The notes beneath the pieces are model-generated. The model did not search any database. It worked only from the letters and a program-made list of their open reading frames with translations, and was not told where the DNA came from. This document shows, piece by piece, positions 8,501-16,506 of a stretch of DNA of 64,000 nucleotides (within the stretch, counting starts at the first letter, position 1; each line of letters opens with the position of its first letter). The position numbers and the translations under genes are program-made. Origin of the DNA: an uncultured Oscillospiraceae bacterium (GTDB taxonomy: Bacteria > Bacillota > Clostridia > Oscillospirales > Oscillospiraceae); NCBI GenBank assembly GCA_934646005.1, contig CAKUED010000013.1, forward strand, positions 1 through 64,000. The letters run 5' to 3'.

Positions 8501-9036
8501 ATGTTTTTTTATCAGGCGGCTCGAAGAGCGGCAAATCCATGCTGGCGCAGCGCATCGCGCGCGCGATGCAGCCGGGGCGGACACACTATTATCTTGCCAC
8601 GATGATCCCGCATGACGCGGAGGACGACGCGCGCATCACGCGCCACCGCCAAGAGCGCGCGGGCTGGGGCTTTGAAACGGTCGAATGCGGAACACACATC
8701 CTTGCCGCGCTGGAAAAGACCGACCTGGCTGGCGTGTTTTTGCTGGACAGCGTGACGGCACTTTTATCCAACGAGATGTTCCGCGCGGACGGCACGATGG
8801 ACGAAGACGCCGGGGCGCGGCTTGCGCGCGAGCTGACAGAGCTTGCGGAAAAAACGGGCAATTGCGTGTTCGTCTGCGACAATATCTTTGCCGACGCCGG
8901 CGCTTACGGCGAGTGGACCGAGCGCTACCGGCAGGCGCTGGGCGCGCTCGGCGCGGCGCTGTGCCGCGTGTGCGACGCTGCGGGCGAGGTCTGCTGCGGC
9001 GTGCCGGTTTGGCACAAGGGAGGATGGGCAGAATGA
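8497..9036 (+). CDS. cobU: Bifunctional adenosylcobinamide kinase/guanylyltransferase
   Basis: The 179-aa protein phosphorylates adenosylcobinamide and transfers GMP to give AdoCbi-GDP. It starts with a P-loop, FLSGGSKSGKSMLAQRIA, and has the second conserved loop HRQERAGWGFETVE (the GMP-accepting His lies in this segment in CobU) and LLDSVTALLSNEMF. Its length matches the family (about 180 aa). It overlaps cobT (ATGA) and cobS (ATGA), indicating translational coupling. Confidence 0.96.
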   Translation: MNVFLSGGSKSGKSMLAQRIARAMQPGRTHYYLATMIPHDAEDDARITRHRQERAGWGFETVECGTHILAALEKTDLAGVFLLDSVTALLSNEMFRADGTMDEDAGARLARELTELAEKTGNCVFVCDNIFADAGAYGEWTERYRQALGALGAALCRVCDAAGEVCCGVPVWHKGGWAE

Positions 9037-9767
9037 AAAAGCAATGGCGCGCGCTGTGCATGGCGTGGGGGATGTTCTGCATCGTCCCATGCCCCAGCCG
9101 CCGGTGGGACGAGGCGGCGCGAAGCTGGATGATCGTCTGGTTTCCGCTCGTGGGGCTGCTGGCGGGCGGCGTATGGCGGCTGCTGGCGCTGCTGCCCGGC
9201 TCGATGCTCACGGCGGCGCTGCTGTGCGCCGCGCCGTTCGTTGTGACGGGCTTTTTGCATCTGGATGGCTATATGGACTGCTGCGACGCCATTCTTTCCC
9301 GCCGGGAGCTTGCCGTGCGGCAGAAAATTCTCAAGGACTCGCACGTCGGCGCATTCGCCGTGATCGGGCTGGCAATTTTATTTTTGCTGCAATTCGCGGC
9401 GTTTTGCACGCTGAATGTGACAAACAGCGCCCTGGCGCTGCTGCTGCTTCCTGTGTGCACGCGCGCGGCGGCGGGGCTGTGTGTGAGCACGATGCGCCCG
9501 ATGGGCACGAGCCAGTACGGCGGCGACTTCGCGCGCGAGAAAAAAACGCCGCAGTGCGTGTGCCTTGCGCTGTGGCTCGCGCTTGCGCTCGCTGCGGGGT
9601 GGTTTTTCTGCGGCTTGCGGGCGCTTGCGCTCGGCGCGGGAGCGCTCTGCGTGTGGCTGGCGGCGCTGTACGGCAAGAGCGAGCTCGGCGGGATGTCCGG
9701 CGACGTGTCCGGCTTTGCGCTGACGCTGGGCGAGCTGGCGGGTCTTTTATGCCTGTGTCTGTTTTAA
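9033..9767 (+). CDS. cobS: Adenosylcobinamide-GDP ribazoletransferase (cobalamin synthase)
   Basis: The 244-aa integral membrane enzyme joins AdoCbi-GDP with alpha-ribazole (phosphate), the last step of cobamide assembly. Signatures are PSRRWDEAARSW near the N-terminus, HLDGYMDCCDAILS with the metal-binding Asp cluster (about residues 75-90), LKDSHVGAFAVIG, and several hydrophobic helices to the C-terminus. The true start is the ATG at 9033 overlapping the cobU stop; upstream extension of the frame is shadow. Located in the cytoplasmic membrane. Confidence 0.96.
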   Translation: MKKQWRALCMAWGMFCIVPCPSRRWDEAARSWMIVWFPLVGLLAGGVWRLLALLPGSMLTAALLCAAPFVVTGFLHLDGYMDCCDAILSRRELAVRQKILKDSHVGAFAVIGLAILFLLQFAAFCTLNVTNSALALLLLPVCTRAAAGLCVSTMRPMGTSQYGGDFAREKKTPQCVCLALWLALALAAGWFFCGLRALALGAGALCVWLAALYGKSELGGMSGDVSGFALTLGELAGLLCLCLF

Positions 9768-9779
9768 GGAGGAGCTTCG

Positions 9780-10145
9780 ATGATCCTGATCGTGGGCGGC
9801 GCGTATCAAAATAAGCGCACCTTTGCCATGGCGCGTTTCGGGCTTACGCCGGAGGATTTCTGCGACTGCGCGCAGAGCGCACCCGATTTTTCCAAACCGG
9901 CTCTGTGCCACCTGGAGCAGTATGTACTGCGCTGCGTGCGCGAGGTTCAGGACGAGGCGGCGCTGCTGAATGCGCCGCTGGATGATAAAATTCTGATTTT
10001 TGACGATATTTCCTGCGGCGTTGTGCCGCTGGACGCGGAAACGCGCGCGTGGCGCGAACGCTCTGGGCGGCTCGCGGCGGCGCTGGCGCAGCGGGCGGAC
10101 GAGGTCTGGCGTGTGTTTTTCGGACTGGGCGAGCGGATAAAATGA
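9780..10145 (+). CDS. Short CobU-like protein with altered P-loop
   Basis: The 121-aa protein follows cobS after 12 nt with its own AAGGAGGAGC site. It starts MILIVGGAYQNKRTFA, a P-loop-like GGAxxxK loop lacking the GKS/T ending. It ends with DDISCGVVPLDAETRAWRERSG...RADEVWRVFFGLGERIK, which corresponds to the C-terminal part of CobU (VGMGIVP...RFRDLAGRLN...ADEVYLVVAGLPLRLK). The region that carries the GMP-accepting His in CobU is short or missing. By position it belongs to cobamide salvage. It could be a partner or regulator of CobU, or a kinase-only form. Short CobU-like proteins of this type occur in other Clostridia, but I know of no assigned function. Confidence 0.75.
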   Translation: MILIVGGAYQNKRTFAMARFGLTPEDFCDCAQSAPDFSKPALCHLEQYVLRCVREVQDEAALLNAPLDDKILIFDDISCGVVPLDAETRAWRERSGRLAAALAQRADEVWRVFFGLGERIK

Positions 10146-10163
10146 ATCGGAAAAACCATCCGC

Positions 10164-10192
10164 TTGCATAAATCGCGCGGATATGCTACACT
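10164..10192 (+). promoter_or_regulatory. Promoter upstream of the toroid-SLH gene
   Basis: TTGCAT (10164-10169), 17-nt spacer, TACACT (10187-10192). It implies that the toroid/DUF4430 pair can be expressed independently of the cob genes. Confidence 0.6.
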
Positions 10193-10251
10193 GCTGTAAA
10201 TACTATAAAAATCATTTTTTGCATGGAACTTCCGAAGGGAGGCTCATATCA

Positions 10252-11805
10252 ATGAAGAAAAAACTGCTTGCCATTTTGCTGGCGGCGGGCATTTTGCTCA
10301 CGCTCTGCCCCGCGGCGCTTGCTGCGGAGATCCCGGCGGACGCGATCGCGGGCGCGCAGAAGTATCTGCTGGAGTCCATGCCGCGCGGCACGTCCGGCGG
10401 CGCGGCGGACCATGTGATGTTCACACTCGTGCGCAGCGGCGCGGCGCTCCCGGAGGGGTACGCGCTGCAATATTACGAGAGCGTGACGGCGGAGCTGGCG
10501 GAAAACGGCAGCCCCGCCGGGCGCGGGCGCTCGGGCGAGTTTGCCCGCGCGGCGCTGGCGCTGCGCGCCATGGGAAAAGACCCTGCGAACGTCTGCGGGC
10601 AGAACCTTTTGACGGCGCTGGCGGATTTTGACGCGTGCGCGCAGACAGGTCTGCCGGGCGTTCTGACGGCGCTGCGCACGCTCGACTGCGCAAATTACGA
10701 CATTCCCGCGGTGGACGGCGTTGCCACCCCCGCGACGCGCGAGCTGTATCTCAGCACGATCCTCAACGCGCAGCTTCCCGACGGCGGCTGGGCGCTGCAC
10801 GGCGGCAAGGCGGACGCCGCGACGACCGCGTCGGTCTTACAGGCGCTCGCGCGCTACCGCGACCAGCAGCAGGTGGCGAACGCCGTCGCGCTCGGCGTGG
10901 AGCGGCTGTCGGCGCTGCAGCAGGACGACGGCGGCTATACCGTCTGGTCAACGCCCTCATCCGAGCCGACGGCGCAGGTGCTGCTTGCGCTGTGCGCGCT
11001 GGACATCGCGGTGGACGACGAACGCTTTACGAAGAACGGCGCGACCGCGCTCGACAAGCTCCTGAGCTATCGCGATGCGTCCGGCGGCTTTTTGGGAACG
11101 CTGCACCCCAGCCTCACCGCCACCTATCAGGCGCTTCAGGCGCTGTGCGCCGTGCAGCGTGCGCAGGGCACGCAGGCGGAGCTGTATGACCTGCGCGACG
11201 TGACGCTGACCGCCGAGCCGGAGCTTGCCTCGGGTGTGAAGGCGGCACAGCTTCAGAAAAACGGCGCGGTGTTTTCCGACACCGAAGCCCATGAAAACCG
11301 CGACGCCATCAGCATCCTCGGCTCGTTCGGCATCATCAGCGGCGTAGGCGGCGGGCGCTTCAGCCCCGACAGCACCATGACCCGCGCGCAGTTCGCCAAG
11401 ATCGTTGTATGCGCACTGGGACTGGAGGCACAGTACCGCGGCACGTTTGCCGACGTCGCCGAGAGCGCGTGGTACGCCCCCTATGTGGACACGGCGGCGG
11501 CGTATGGCATCGTGCGCGGCGTGGGCGACGGCAAGTTTAACCCCGACAGCAGCATCACCCGGCAGGAATCCGCCGTGATGCTCGCGCGCGCGGCGGCGCT
11601 GTGCGGCTTTGACACCGCCGTGGAGGACACCTCCGCCGTGCCGGACACGGTGTCCGACTGGGCAAAGAGCGGCGTGGCGTTCTGCCTGAAAAATGAGATC
11701 ATGACCACCGCACAGGCAGAGCAGCCGACTGCCTCCGTGCTGCGCTGCGAGATCGCGCAGATGCTGTGTAACCTCCTGATGCAGACAGCGATTTTGAATT
11801 TTTAA
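10252..11805 (+). CDS. Secreted alpha/alpha-toroid (prenyltransferase/squalene-cyclase-like repeat) protein with SLH domains
   Basis: The 517-aa precursor starts at 10252 behind GGGAGG. A signal peptide (MKKKLLAILLAAGILLTLCP...ALAAE, cut about residue 23) is followed by a helical-repeat domain to about residue 310. That domain has QxxDGG-type turns: AQLPDGGWALHGGKADAATT, LQQDDGGYTVWST, and RDASGGFLGT. These are the repeats of terpenoid-cyclase-fold toroids, the fold that also forms the cobalamin-binding alpha domain of intrinsic factor and transcobalamin. From about 345 there are SLH modules (LGSFGIISGVGGGRFSPDST...TRAQFAKI, FADVAESAWYAPYVDTAA...ITRQESAVML), which attach proteins to secondary wall polymers. 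It lies directly after the cobamide genes and before a DUF4430 lipoprotein. Enzymatic prenyl or squalene activity is unlikely for a secreted SLH protein. Confidence 0.82.
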   Translation: MKKKLLAILLAAGILLTLCPAALAAEIPADAIAGAQKYLLESMPRGTSGGAADHVMFTLVRSGAALPEGYALQYYESVTAELAENGSPAGRGRSGEFARAALALRAMGKDPANVCGQNLLTALADFDACAQTGLPGVLTALRTLDCANYDIPAVDGVATPATRELYLSTILNAQLPDGGWALHGGKADAATTASVLQALARYRDQQQVANAVALGVERLSALQQDDGGYTVWSTPSSEPTAQVLLALCALDIAVDDERFTKNGATALDKLLSYRDASGGFLGTLHPSLTATYQALQALCAVQRAQGTQAELYDLRDVTLTAEPELASGVKAAQLQKNGAVFSDTEAHENRDAISILGSFGIISGVGGGRFSPDSTMTRAQFAKIVVCALGLEAQYRGTFADVAESAWYAPYVDTAAAYGIVRGVGDGKFNPDSSITRQESAVMLARAAALCGFDTAVEDTSAVPDTVSDWAKSGVAFCLKNEIMTTAQAEQPTASVLRCEIAQMLCNLLMQTAILNF

Positions 11806-11816
11806 GGAGAGCTATC

Positions 11817-12278
11817 ATGAAAAAACGTATTTTTGCGGCGCTTTGCGCGCTGCTGCTGATCCTGAGCCTGTCCGCGTGCGCCGCGAAAAAGACGACCTGC
11901 ACGCTGACGATCGCCTGTGAAACGGCGCTGACAAGCGCCGAGCTGGACGCGGAAACGGTCGCGGCGCTGCCGTCCGATGGCTATCTGCTGCCCGCGACCG
12001 AGGTCGAATTTACCGACGGCGAGAGCGTGCTGGAGGTCTTACGCCGCACCGCGCAGGAGCACGCTCTGACGCTGGACGTGGTGGACGGCGAATATCCGTA
12101 TGTAAACGCCATCGGTGAGCTTGCGGGCGGCAGCGCCGGTCCGATGTCCGGCTGGCTGTTCAGCGTGAACGGCGAATATCCGTCCGTGGGCGTCGCCGAT
12201 ATTAAGGTGCAGGCGGGCGACGCCATCGTCTTTTCCTACACCTGCGACGGCGGGGCAGACCTTGGAATTGTCTGGTGA
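11817..12278 (+). CDS. DUF4430 lipoprotein (transcobalamin C-domain-like)
   Basis: The 153-aa precursor has a lipobox (LLLILSLSACAAKK, Cys at about residue 21). The single C-terminal domain ends GWLFSVNGEYPSVGVADIKV-QAGDAIVFSYT, the hallmark of DUF4430. The same fold forms the C-terminal beta domain of intrinsic factor and transcobalamin, which closes over the cobalamin. It follows the toroid-SLH gene by 11 nt with AAGGAGA, so the two are cotranscribed. Inference: the toroid and this protein act together as a two-piece surface binder of cobamides or of another small ligand. A transporter for the ligand is not encoded in the window. Confidence 0.8.
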   Translation: MKKRIFAALCALLLILSLSACAAKKTTCTLTIACETALTSAELDAETVAALPSDGYLLPATEVEFTDGESVLEVLRRTAQEHALTLDVVDGEYPYVNAIGELAGGSAGPMSGWLFSVNGEYPSVGVADIKVQAGDAIVFSYTCDGGADLGIVW

Positions 12279-12298
12279 ACTGTTTTAGAAACTGAATC

Positions 12299-12340
12299 GC
12301 GCCGGTGTATAAGAATTTGCTCTTTACACCGGCGCTTTTT
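12299..12340 (+). terminator. Terminator after the DUF4430 gene
   Basis: GCGCCGGTGTA (12299-12309) pairs with TACACCGGCGC (12325-12335), followed by TTTTT. Confidence 0.85.
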
Positions 12341-12350
12341 GTGTTAAAAT
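12323..12350 (+). promoter_or_regulatory. Probable promoter of lpdA
   Basis: TTTACA (12323-12328), 16-nt spacer, TAAAAT (12345-12350). The -35 element overlaps the 3' arm of the preceding terminator. Confidence 0.5.
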
Positions 12351-12396
12351 AGAGACAAACACTATACTAGGAAAGTTTGCGGGAGGAACTACATAC

Positions 12397-13770
12397 ATGG
12401 ATACTTTTGATGTCGTGGTCCTGGGCGGCGGCCCGGGCGGCTATCTGTGCGCCGAACGCGCGGCGCAGGGCGGACTGACGGCGGCGGTCGTGGAGCAGCG
12501 GGCGCTGGGCGGAACGTGCCTGAACGAGGGCTGCGTCCCCACCAAGAGCCTTTTGTACTGCGCCAAGCAGTACGCCGCCGCGCAGCACGGCGCGGATTAC
12601 GGCGTGCACGCGGAGAACGTCTCGTTTGACCACGCGGCGGTCATCGACCGCAAGAACAAGGTCGTCAAAACGCTCGTCTCCGGCGTCGGCTTCACGATGA
12701 AGTCCAACAAGGTCAAGGTCTACACCGCGTCCGCGAAGGTCCTCGGCAAGAACGCAGCGGGGCTGTTTGAGGTGGATGCAGGCGGTACGACCATCGCCGG
12801 TAAGCGCCTCGTCGTTGCCACCGGCTCGGTCGCGTCCGTCCCGCCCATTCCGGGCGTGAAGGAAGGGCTCGCCTCCGGCTTTGTGATGACGAACCGCGAA
12901 ATTCTCGACCTGCGCGAAGTGCCCAAGACGCTCGTGTGCATCGGCGGCGGCGTCATCGGTCTGGAAATGGCGTGCTATTTTGCCACCATCGGCGTCAAGG
13001 TCATCGTCATCGAAATGATGTCCAAGATCGCAGGTCCGACCGATCTCGAAATTTGCGACATCCTCATGAAGACCTATAAAAAGCTCGGCATGGAGTTCTA
13101 TCTGAACGCGGGCGTCAAGAAGGTCGAAGCCGGCAGCGTCACCTATGAGGACGCGTCGGGTCTGCACACCGTCGCGTGCGACCGCGTGCTCCTGTCCGCC
13201 GGCCGCCGCGCCAACATCGAGGGGCTGGAGCTGGAAGAGAAGCTGGGCGTCGCCACCGAGCGCGGCAAGGTCCTCACCGACGAGCACCTGTGCACGAACG
13301 TCGAGGGTGTGTACGCCGTGGGCGACTGCAACGGCAAGCTCATGCTCGCGCACACCGCCTACCGTGAGGCGGAGGTCGCCGTGAACCATATGCGCGGCAT
13401 CAAGGATCATATCGACTACAGCATCATCCCCTCCGTCATCTACACGACCCCTGAAGTCGCCTGCGTCGGCGAGACCGAGCAGAGCGCGAAGGACAAGGGT
13501 CTGGACGTGAAGGTCGTCAAAGCGCCCATGATGGCGTCGGGTCGCTTCGTCGCTGAAAACCTGAAGGGCGACGGCTTCTGCAAGCTCATCTATGATGTCA
13601 AGAAGCGCGAGCTCGTCGGCGTGCACATCATCGGCAGCTACGCCTCCGAGATGATCTACGGCGCGGCGGCGATGGTCTACTCCAAGCTGCCCGTGCAGCA
13701 TCTGGACAAGATCGTGTTCCCGCACCCCACCGTCTGCGAGGTCATCCGCGAAGCGCTGTTCATGCTGTAA
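12397..13770 (+). CDS. lpdA: Dihydrolipoyl dehydrogenase
   Basis: The 457-aa flavoprotein oxidises dihydrolipoyl groups with NAD+. It has the FAD-binding VVLGGGPGGYLCAERAAQGG (residues ~6-25), the redox disulfide GGTCLNEGCVPTKS (C43 and C48 approximately), NAD-binding CIGGGVIGLEMACYFATIG (about 185-203), VYAVGDCNGKLMLAHTA, and the C-terminal HPTVCEVIREA. The family's HPT(x)E catalytic pair appears as HPTVCE, as expected. No pyruvate-dehydrogenase E1/E2 or glycine-cleavage gene is adjacent, so its partner complex is elsewhere. GGGAGGAAC precedes the ATG. Confidence 0.95.
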   Translation: MDTFDVVVLGGGPGGYLCAERAAQGGLTAAVVEQRALGGTCLNEGCVPTKSLLYCAKQYAAAQHGADYGVHAENVSFDHAAVIDRKNKVVKTLVSGVGFTMKSNKVKVYTASAKVLGKNAAGLFEVDAGGTTIAGKRLVVATGSVASVPPIPGVKEGLASGFVMTNREILDLREVPKTLVCIGGGVIGLEMACYFATIGVKVIVIEMMSKIAGPTDLEICDILMKTYKKLGMEFYLNAGVKKVEAGSVTYEDASGLHTVACDRVLLSAGRRANIEGLELEEKLGVATERGKVLTDEHLCTNVEGVYAVGDCNGKLMLAHTAYREAEVAVNHMRGIKDHIDYSIIPSVIYTTPEVACVGETEQSAKDKGLDVKVVKAPMMASGRFVAENLKGDGFCKLIYDVKKRELVGVHIIGSYASEMIYGAAAMVYSKLPVQHLDKIVFPHPTVCEVIREALFML

Positions 13771-13777
13771 AAGTTAC

Positions 13778-13814
13778 AAAAATTCCCCGTTCCGATCGGA
13801 ACGGGGAATTTTTT
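13778..13814. terminator. Bidirectional terminator between lpdA and the MATE gene
   Basis: AAAAATTCCCCGTTCCG pairs with CGGAACGGGGAATTTTT. It has A/T runs on both sides and convergent genes on either side; the MATE stop codon lies in its edge. Confidence 0.9.
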
Positions 13815-15177
13815 ACGCTTCGCGCGTTAATTTGTGGATCCAATGATAGCGGTTGACACGAATGGCGTTGGGGATACATTTGAAGAACTGGTCGGCGTTG
13901 AGGCAGATCGCCACGACGATGGCGGGGGCTTTCCACACGAACGCCGCCAGATACGACACCGGCAGCACGATGCACCAGATCGAGATGAGATCGACGATCA
14001 CGGGGAACTTCGTGTCGCCGCCGCCGCGCAGGATACCCATGCTCGCGGGCATCTGGTACGACATCGTAAACACCACCGCGCATTGCAGCAGCAAAAACTG
14101 CTCCGCCAGCGCGTGTGTCGTATCAGACAGCTTATAGAGCGACAGCAGCGGCACGCGGATGGCGAACAGGATGAGCGCCAGCGTCAGCCCCGTGGCAAGA
14201 TAAATTGCCTGCATGGTGTGCACGCTCTGGTGCAGCGCCCGGTCGTCCGCATTCGCACCGATCTGCTTGGCGATGAGGATGCTCGACGCCGTCGCCGCGC
14301 CGACCGCCGCGACCTTCAAAAGCAGGAAGATCGTGGACGAGATGGAATACGCCGCCACGGCGTTGTCGTTCATGTGCCCCAAAATCGCAGTCTGCAAGCA
14401 GTTGGACGCGCCCCACATCGCGCCTTGCAGCACGATGGGCAGGGCGACCTTGCCGTAATCGCGGGCGAGCTCGCCGCCGCGCCGGAACAGCCCGCGCAGG
14501 CGCAGGGCAAGGCGCTTGTCATGCACGAGCACATACCACGCCACGATGAAAAATTCCAGCACGCGCGCCGTGAGCGTCCCGATGGCAGCGCCGCGCACGC
14601 CCAGCTCCGGCGCGCCGAGATTGCCGCCGATGAGCAGGTAGTTGATGCAGCAGTTCACCACCAGCGACACGACCGACACCCGCAGCGCGAGCTGCACGTT
14701 CTCCACGCTGCGCATCGCGCCGAGCAGCACGGTCGTGACGGCGAAGAACGGGTAGGAAAAGCGCAGGATGTCCAGATAGCGCACGCCCTCGGCGATCATT
14801 GCCTCGTCCTTTACGAACAGCGCCACGCACTGCCATGGCGCGATGGACGTGAGCGCGAACATCACGAGCGAGAAGATCAGCTCCAGCCGCACGCCGATGG
14901 CGGTCAGCCGCCGGATGGGCTCGGTGCGCTTCTGCCCCCAATACTGCCCCGCCAGCACGATGAGCGCGTTGGAGATGGCAAAGGCGATCTGCTGGATGAA
15001 AAACTGGATCTGGTTGACCGCAGCCACGCCGGAGAGCGAGATCTCGGAGTACGAGCCGATCATGACGTTATCCGCCAGATTCACGCACAGCACGACCGCC
15101 TGCTCCAGCATCAGCGCGCCCGACAGCGCCAGAAAACTGCGGTAAAACGCCTTGTCGCGCACAAAAAAGTTCCGCAT
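13813..15177 (-). CDS. MATE family efflux transporter
   Basis: The 454-aa protein has about twelve hydrophobic segments and MATE-type features: FLALSGALMLEQAVVLCVNLADNVMIGSYSE at the N-terminus, QIAFAISNALIVLAGQYWGQ in helix 2, and a matching second half (IVLQGAMWGASNCLQTAILGHM). MATE pumps export drugs or metabolites using Na+ or H+ gradients. The start ATG at 15177 is preceded by AGAGGG. It lies downstream of the xylose-isomerase-type gene on the same strand but is separated from it by a terminator. Substrate not predictable. Confidence 0.9.
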   Translation of the reverse strand: MRNFFVRDKAFYRSFLALSGALMLEQAVVLCVNLADNVMIGSYSEISLSGVAAVNQIQFFIQQIAFAISNALIVLAGQYWGQKRTEPIRRLTAIGVRLELIFSLVMFALTSIAPWQCVALFVKDEAMIAEGVRYLDILRFSYPFFAVTTVLLGAMRSVENVQLALRVSVVSLVVNCCINYLLIGGNLGAPELGVRGAAIGTLTARVLEFFIVAWYVLVHDKRLALRLRGLFRRGGELARDYGKVALPIVLQGAMWGASNCLQTAILGHMNDNAVAAYSISSTIFLLLKVAAVGAATASSILIAKQIGANADDRALHQSVHTMQAIYLATGLTLALILFAIRVPLLSLYKLSDTTHALAEQFLLLQCAVVFTMSYQMPASMGILRGGGDTKFPVIVDLISIWCIVLPVSYLAAFVWKAPAIVVAICLNADQFFKCIPNAIRVNRYHWIHKLTREA

Positions 15178-15194
15178 GATAAAATCCCTCTTTG

Positions 15195-15222
15195 AAAAAT
15201 GGGAGCGGCGCGCGCCGCTCCC
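15195..15222 (-). terminator. Terminator of the xylose-isomerase-like gene
   Basis: GGGAGCGGCGC/GCGCCGCTCCC perfect stem (15201-15222), followed on the minus strand by ATTTTTC. Confidence 0.8.
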
Positions 15223-15250
15223 ATTCGGAGTATGTGCAAGATCGTGAAGC

Positions 15251-16291
15251 TTACTTCACGCCCATCAGAAGCTCCATGACGTACATCTCGAGCTTCTCGA
15301 AGTTCTGCTCCTTGACGCAGGCCGCCTGGAACTTGTAGTCGAACTGCTTGACCTTCTCCAGCAGCAGCTCAAAGATGCGCTTGGAGTTGACGAGGTGACG
15401 GTAGCAGTCCTCGTCGGGCTGGGTACGCATAGCCTTGACGTCAAGACCGACGCACTCGAAGTTGCCGCGGTCGCCGTAGTTGTTTTCGTACAGGACCTTG
15501 ACCTGATTGAACGCGTTGCGCAGGTTGTCAACGCCGAAGGACTTATCCTGGTCATAGCGGCAGCCGTTCTGGTCGTTGAGGTGCACGCCCCACAGCTTGT
15601 TGAGCGCCAGAGCGAAGCCCATGTCGTTGGCGGGATCGAGACCGGCGAGGATGGAGTGCGCGGACTCGATGCAAAGACCGACACGGCTGGGATCGACGGT
15701 GTAAGCACCGACTGCCAGAGCGTGACCGGCAGTGCCGCAGATGGAGCGGTCGATGGGCTCATTGGGCTTCGGCTCAACGAGGATCAGAGCATCGTCACGA
15801 TAGGTGAGGATGTCGTTGAACGCGTCGCGCAGCTGGAGCGTCATCTCGACGGGGTTCTTGCCCTCGGCGCAGAGCGTGCCTTCACGAGCCAGCCACAGCT
15901 GGATCTTGTTGGTGCCCAGAGCCTTGGCGATGTCGCAGGAGCGGCGTGCACGCCACTGTGCGAACTCGCGGTCTTCCTTCAGGGACGCGGTGAAGCCGCC
16001 GTCATTCGTGCGCTTGTCGAACCACAGACGCGGAGCGACGAACTCAGCGAACAGACCGTACTTGTCCAGCATCGCCTTGACGTCCTTAGCATAGTCAACG
16101 ATCTGCTTCTCGGTCATGTTGTTCATGTCGGGAACAGCGTCGTCATCATGGAACTGCATGCCAGCCAGACCGATCTCGGCATACTTCTTCATTTTCTCTT
16201 CCAGGGGGATGCTCTTGCGGTGACCCGGACCAAAGGTCTCGTTGCCTTCGTGAACGTTCCACGGACCGGCGGTAAAGCGGAATGTAGCCAT
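15251..16291 (-). CDS. Xylose isomerase-family enzyme with an L-rhamnose-isomerase-like metal ligand
   Basis: The 346-aa TIM-barrel protein starts at 16291 (MATFRFTAGPW), 9 nt from AGAGG; a second ATG at 16297 is too close to it. It shows the actinobacterial xylose isomerase pattern: FHDDDAVPD (catalytic His and Asp), DGGFTA, QLWLAREG (Trp), EPKPNEP (metal Glu and Lys), CIESAHS (Glu, His), YDQDKSFG (two Asp) and GLDVKAMRT (Asp). One difference stands out. Where xylose isomerase has HIDLNGQNG with a metal-binding Asp, this protein has GVHLNDQNG with His, as in Pseudomonas-type L-rhamnose isomerases. Metal-dependent aldose-ketose isomerisation is expected but the sugar is uncertain. No xylulokinase is nearby. 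An AraC regulator gene lies upstream on the same strand. Confidence 0.85.
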   Translation of the reverse strand: MATFRFTAGPWNVHEGNETFGPGHRKSIPLEEKMKKYAEIGLAGMQFHDDDAVPDMNNMTEKQIVDYAKDVKAMLDKYGLFAEFVAPRLWFDKRTNDGGFTASLKEDREFAQWRARRSCDIAKALGTNKIQLWLAREGTLCAEGKNPVEMTLQLRDAFNDILTYRDDALILVEPKPNEPIDRSICGTAGHALAVGAYTVDPSRVGLCIESAHSILAGLDPANDMGFALALNKLWGVHLNDQNGCRYDQDKSFGVDNLRNAFNQVKVLYENNYGDRGNFECVGLDVKAMRTQPDEDCYRHLVNSKRIFELLLEKVKQFDYKFQAACVKEQNFEKLEMYVMELLMGVK

Positions 16292-16506
16292 AATCATTAC
16301 CTCTTTCGTTTTAATTAGTATGGTTTATGGTGTATGCTCCGGGGTGGCGGACAAAGTTGTCACGCTCCCGGTGTTTCTGCTACCACTATGCCGCAAAAAC
16401 AGTTTATTTTCCAGAGGAAACTTGCCTTTGGCAAATGACAATCTTGCGGTTTTCTGCTTTTTGATACATTTCATAATTTTGATGCCCGCTTCTTGTGCAC
16501 ATTGCA
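16292..16506. other. Intergenic region upstream of the isomerase gene
   Basis: 215 nt, more AT-rich than its surroundings. I see no convincing -35/-10 pair. CATACT around 16318 on the minus strand could be a -10 element. An AraC operator cannot be assigned by eye. Confidence 0.4.

Noticed and set aside
10252..11805. Annotation of the toroid-SLH protein as a squalene cyclase or prenyltransferase
   Set aside because: It is secreted and SLH-anchored, lacks the DxDD or zinc-site motifs of those enzymes, and sits with cobamide genes; only the repeat fold is shared.
13834..15195. 453-codon plus-strand frame opposite the MATE gene
   Set aside because: His/Arg-rich shadow product without domains; the minus strand carries a clear transporter.
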